A stretch of 64,000 nucleotides of DNA. Origin: Elephas maximus indicus (Eukaryota; Chordata; Mammalia; Proboscidea; Elephantidae). Every line of letters starts with the position of its first letter. Position 1 is the stretch's first letter. The notes beneath the pieces are model-generated. The model did no database searches, was not told the origin of the DNA, and saw only the letters and a program-made list of their open reading frames with translations. The stretch spans positions 60,926,607 to 60,990,606 of the forward strand of contig NC_064835.1 of assembly GCF_024166365.1 (NCBI RefSeq), in the 5' to 3' direction. The position numbers and the translations under genes are program-made. Positions 9,900-64,000 of this stretch are shown piece by piece.

Positions 9900-12016
9900 T
9901 CTCTTTTTTAAATGTGTAACTTCATAGGTGCCTAATATTCAAGTTTCAAAGTTAAAAATTCATCTCTATTTCATGGTCACACTTTAGTGACATACAAATC
10001 TAGAAGCGTCTCTTGGCTTCTGTGTAGTTAAGAGGCATCCACATTTCGGATCAGTTAGTGCAGACGGAAGACGGCAGAGGGGGTCACACGAGACAGGTGA
10101 AGTGAGACTGGAACAAATGAGAAGGGCCAGCCCCTCTTCCCTCCATACTTCCCAGGAGGACCTGGGTAAACCTGGTGCTGTACACAGTTTTCATGCATCA
10201 TAACCCACCTTGTTCCAAAAATGATATAATCAGATCTTTTTCTCATACAACTTTGGTAAATGTGCACAGATTGGATGCTATTGAGTTGTGAGCTTCTCTC
10301 TACCTTTCTGTTTTGATCCTTGCATCCTATTCAATAGTGCTACAAGGCCATTCCCTCTTCATTGTGTGGTATGCAGCTTCCCTAAGAGTGTGGGTGTGTG
10401 GATTTTAGGGCAGAAGAGGGCTTTCAGATTCAGAATTAACTGGGCTCTTGGGAAGTAGGGTACGGAGGCTTTTATGCTGCTCCCATCCCTCCCAGCAGTG
10501 TGACATCAATACTGTGTATAAAGACACACAAATGGATCAGCAGATTGATGCCAGCGCAGCCTAGGGAAGCACACAGACAACACTTTTTGTCAAACATTTG
10601 CTAAACCAACCCAAAGTGAAATTTGCCAGAAGGGCACAAATACGCCAAAAATGTTGTCCCTGAGGTTTTTGGTGGTTGTTGTTGTTGATTGTTTTGCTTT
10701 TGAGCAAGTAGACACAGTTAAAAATAAAACGTCGGTGGCATCTTTATCCTGTCAGAGAGCTTGAAAATACTAGTGATTGCCCTAAGAATAAAGGCTTCTA
10801 AGAAAGGAGTCTATTTGAAATGATTCCCGTTTCCTTTGGTTAAGAACATACGTAATATTGCCAGGAAAGGCTCGAGACACAGCAGCAAGGTGCTGTGGTT
10901 CTTCAGTGATGGCCCAGCCTCTGACGCTCGTCCTCACCTTCCACATCCCAGTCCACAGGGGAAGGAGGGGCCAGGGAGCAGCCGCTTTGCTCGTCACTCA
11001 CCTGGAAGAGGTCCCTCTTCACTTCCCCACAAGTGAATGAGGTATTTCTAGTAACCAGGCAGTATCTTCACCTTCCATCCTTTAACCCCACTGATTTGCT
11101 GATGAGGCCCAGTCTGACAAGTCCCTGCACATCTATATACATAGCAAATTAACATATAAATACATTGCATACAACCGACCATTACATACAGTGTCAAGAT
11201 GAAGGTGCAGATCTACTTCACAAACTAAACAAATTCCAAACATAAATTACAATGAAAAATACAGTGTTTTCCACTTTTGCAGGAAAATTTTAAAAAACAA
11301 ACAGAAAGCCGCTGCTCCCCCAAAGGTCCGTTGCTCCTAGATAATTCTGCAGTGAGATGCGTGGCCAGCCACTTGCAGAACGCTGTCAACTCTTGGCTTT
11401 GGTTTCACTCGCCCAGACTCAGGGCTGTACCCCTTGATTCCAGGAACCCACAGGGCAAATGCTCGTAGATGAGGTCAAAGAGGGGCTTCCAGGTGGATAT
11501 TCATGGATTCCCCTTCATTGTCGCCCCCTCCCTGCCATGTCCTGTCTGTAGGAGAATCGGGCTCAAGTTAGTGGGGACTTCCCCAGCCTCTGATGGAAGA
11601 AACAGTAACAATATCCTTGCTGGGGGGGTGCTCTCCCCCTAGAAATGCCAAGTTCAGGCTCCAAGATGAAGCAACCGAGTCTTTACATTAGTGTCCTCAT
11701 CCTATAGGATTATATAAAGGGACATGGAATTTGGCCAGGGGGGTAGGATTTTAAAGAAGTTTTAAGAGAACCAATAGGGATGGTTGTGACAGGTGTGAAC
11801 GAATCCTTACTTCAAATTGTATTTATCTTGGGAGGGCCAAGGCTTGGGCACCACACTTTACAGTGAGTATATGCAGAGGCAAAACCCAGTCTGACGGGAT
11901 CCTCTGTGCCGAGGAAAAGCCAAGAGTGTCTGGCACAAGTGGGTGGGACCTTATAGTTTAAAATTACAACAGGGAAGAGAGGGAAGCAGAGCAAGCCCCT
12001 TCCAATTTCAGGGGCT

Positions 12017-61637
<49,621 letters not shown>

Positions 61638-62069
61638 CTGAAAGAAGGGGAAAACAGGAGTAGAGACATGTCGGTTAAATAAATTATGATACAGGCCTGT
61701 ATCATGGAACATCACTACGCCCTGCAAAAGAATAAAATCTGTTTAATACAGTTTATTAAAGACCACTTAATAGGAATCTATGACAAGATTTTCTCTTTTA
61801 AAAGCAAAAAATGAAAATAGGATTTATTTTATTCCTGGCTTGAGAAAACAGGGGGATAGAAAACAATAAAGACCAAGGGAAAAGCATACTAGGGAAGAGC
61901 AGAGTTCTTGCAGACAGGTCGGGTCTAAACACCTGTGATGCGATTCCTGGAGCCAGGGTTCATTACTAACCTTCACCTCTTGCTCCCCCACCTCCCGTGG
62001 CCAGTCATGTCAGTTCTTTCATCCCTCACCCTAGGCCAAGCAGCCATCCCCTCCTGTTTGTACTTACAC

Positions 62070-62590
62070 AATCTCCAATTTTACTTTTAACCTCTTCCAT
62101 CCATTTTCTACCCACAGCCAGACCCTGCTTTCTCCTGCTTTAAACCCTCAACAGCTTCCCATGAAAGCAAAACTCAGAAACTTCCCAAGGTGCTCCATGA
62201 TCTGGCCTTTACGTACCTCTTCCATCTCCATGTGTGGCTCTGTGCTTCTCATGCAGATTCTGTCTTTCCTTCACTTCTAACTCACCCAACTCGTCTTTCT
62301 CAGAACCCGCGCACACATGTCCTACAGCCCCTGACCCTGCTCTTCATCTGCTGATCTCCTACCAGGCCTTCCGGTCTCTCTCCACGGAGGCCTTCTCTGA
62401 CCTTCCCTAAGAACCCAGGCTCTTCCCTCCCCATCATCCACAATTTGGAAATATATATTTATTAGAACTTATCTCTCCCATGAACCATAAGCACCGAGAG
62501 CAAGAACCATGTCTATTTGTTCAATCTTGTAATTCTGGAGCCTAGTATAGTGCCTGACACATAACATAGCTCTATATAAATGATAACACA
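62070..62590 (+). repeat. L2 LINE 3' fragment, sense
   Basis: GGTGCTCCATGATCTGGCCT, CACGGAGGCCTTCTCTGACC, AGCAAGAACCATGTCTATTT and TAGTGCCTGACACATAACAT follow the L2 3' end. Confidence 0.8.
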
Positions 62591-62809
62591 GCCTCTGCTA
62601 TCCTCAGAGATGAGCTTTTCCCAGATTTAACACAAGAAGAAGCATCGAGAGCACCTCTCAGACAGTTTCCCTCTTGGAAGCTCCCATCTGCTTTGGCCAT
62701 GAATATTCCCAGTTTTCTACTATTAGGAAAATGTCTGATAGAAACCCATCAAAAGGAGGCACACAAGTTTCCACAACATCACTGTTTTCACCAGTGGCAT
62801 CTGCAACAG

Positions 62810-63028
62810 AAGGTCTCTGGGTGGTGCACACAGATTGCACTCGACTACTAACCTAAAGGTTGGCAGTTCAAGCCCATCCAGTGGCACTACAGAAGAAAGT
62901 CCTGATGAACTACTTCCATAAAGACCACTGGCAAGAAAACCCTATGGAACAGTGCTACTGTGTAACACGTGGGGTCACCGTGAGTGAAAATTGACTCCAT
63001 GGCAAGGGTTAAACATGGTTTTGGTTGG
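62810..63028 (+). repeat. AfroSINE, long type, sense
   Basis: GGTCTCTGGGTGGTGCACAC head, GGTTGGCAGTTCAAGCCCAT B-box region, GTGGGGTCACCGTGAGTGAA and a GGTTTTGGTT end. Confidence 0.9.
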
Positions 63029-64000
63029 TGACAGGAGAGGCTGCTGGCCAGCAGTGGGGCAGGGGTAGAAGGAACCAGACGCCTTCAGTCCAGGTCTGCA
63101 CTATGCCTCAAAGTGTGGGCCCTGGGGTCCTCCCAGTCTCACCTGCAAACTGAGGGACTGGAATGGACACTGCTCTTCCCAGCTCTGAGACTTCAGGATG
63201 CCAGAGGGTAGAGCTTGCCCATTACCAGTGCTATCCTGCAGGAAACAAATCAATGCCCGCCTGTCCTCTGGCCAACTCTGACAAAGGGGCACAAAATTTT
63301 ATAACTAGCTCTCCCAAACCATTCGTATTATAGTATACTATATTTTCGAGCATTTCTGCCAAGACTTCTTGAATTTTTTTTTAAACTAAACCTGTAGCTT
63401 AAAATTTCCTGAGGAACAGGAAAAGGCGTTTAATCCTTTAAGAAGAGAACAAACCCAGTGCCCTCCCTTGTGACAAAAAAATAGGAAAGTCCTATTACTC
63501 AAGTCCTTCTTTCAGGTTTTGTTCTAACACCCTCTAGGATTTGGGGCCAATCCTTCTCTTTGGAGCTGTTTCCTCTGCTGTAAAACAATGAGTGTGGCCT
63601 TCTTGAGATCATTTCAAAGATCTTGGCCAGTGCTAATCTTGTATCATTCTCCTAAGATCCCAAAAGTTGAAAGATCGCAGTCTGGATAAAAATGCTAAAC
63701 CAGCTGTAAGCAAGGCAGAGGAGAGACTGGTGAAATCAGCCTGCCCCTTCCCACAAATGCCACAGGTTCAATTTCTACAACAGTACCAACAGACATAATC
63801 CGCGCATGGACTGAAGAAGGACAGAGTAGTAGCAGAGAATGGTAAGCGGGGCAATTTCCTCCTGCTGCACAGGCCCTGGGGGAGAGACCAGCTTGTCATG
63901 TTTGATTTGGAATTAGCAGAAATGAGGATTTCCCAGAGCTTCCTATTGCTAGCATTTAACAAAAAGCTAACTACCAGTTGCTGTCAAGCCAGGACCAGCT

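Larger units (their letters stand above)
9620..12016 (-). other. HK2: HK2 3' untranslated region (inferred extent)
   Basis: About 2.4 kb follow the stop codon without any AfroSINE, RTE or LTR that I can recognise, in contrast to the repeat-filled flank below 9230. It ends at a canonical poly(A) signal. It contains a short CA run (9880-9899), an AT-rich stretch near 11140-11200 and one miR-143-type seed match. The 3' end is inferred; no transcript data are available. Confidence 0.7.
61638..64000 (-). other. HK2 intron 1, partial (at least 2363 bp)
   Basis: Contains an L2 fragment at about 62070-62590 and an AfroSINE at 62810-63028; 61640-62060 and 63030-64000 look unique. Exon 1 and the promoter are not in the window. 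Confidence 0.8.

Overview
The window is nuclear DNA from a placental mammal, almost certainly an afrotherian and most likely an elephant (inference). It is full of afrotherian tRNA-derived SINEs (AfroSINE; unit starting GAGCCCTGGTGG, ending near CTATGAGTCGGAATCGACTC) and of copies of a BovB-like RTE LINE. Older mammalian repeats (MIR, L2, L1, MER5A-like, Tigger-like, LTRs) form the background.

The only real gene is HK2 (hexokinase-2), on the minus strand. Exons 2-18 lie between 61637 and 12017; exon 1 (promoter, 5'UTR and the first 63 coding bases, by arithmetic) is beyond base 64000. All 17 exons have AG acceptors and GT donors and phases that join. The coding bases present total 2691; with 63 from exon 1 this gives 917 codons plus stop, the known HK2 length. 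Both hexokinase halves keep the catalytic Asp (D209, D657) and the glucose-binding residues, so both look active. Exons 3-9 and 11-17 have identical sizes (149,120,96,100,184,156,234), the mark of the ancestral duplication-fusion.

Layout: 1-9230 is downstream flank made of broken L1, LTR, SINE and RTE copies, with a tRNA-Thr-like relic and a 2.6-kb sense RTE. 9620-12016 is the inferred 3'UTR, free of recognisable young insertions, with a poly(A) signal and a perfect 8-mer miR-143-type site. 12017-34837 is the exon-dense part. Intron 3 (8.3 kb) and intron 2 (18.2 kb) hold SINEs, LTRs and RTE fragments, including a partly tandem antisense RTE that hosts two SINEs and a Tigger element. 61475-61637 is exon 2; the rest is intron 1.

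No CRISPR, operon or new protein system is present. The most interesting structure is in the repeats: a tRNA-Gly-headed SINE whose body resembles both ends of the local RTE, clean nested insertions with target-site duplications, an 85-bp inverted copy of a Tigger segment beside that element, and a partial tandem RTE. Repeat family names rest on recognition by eye; exon borders were placed base by base.
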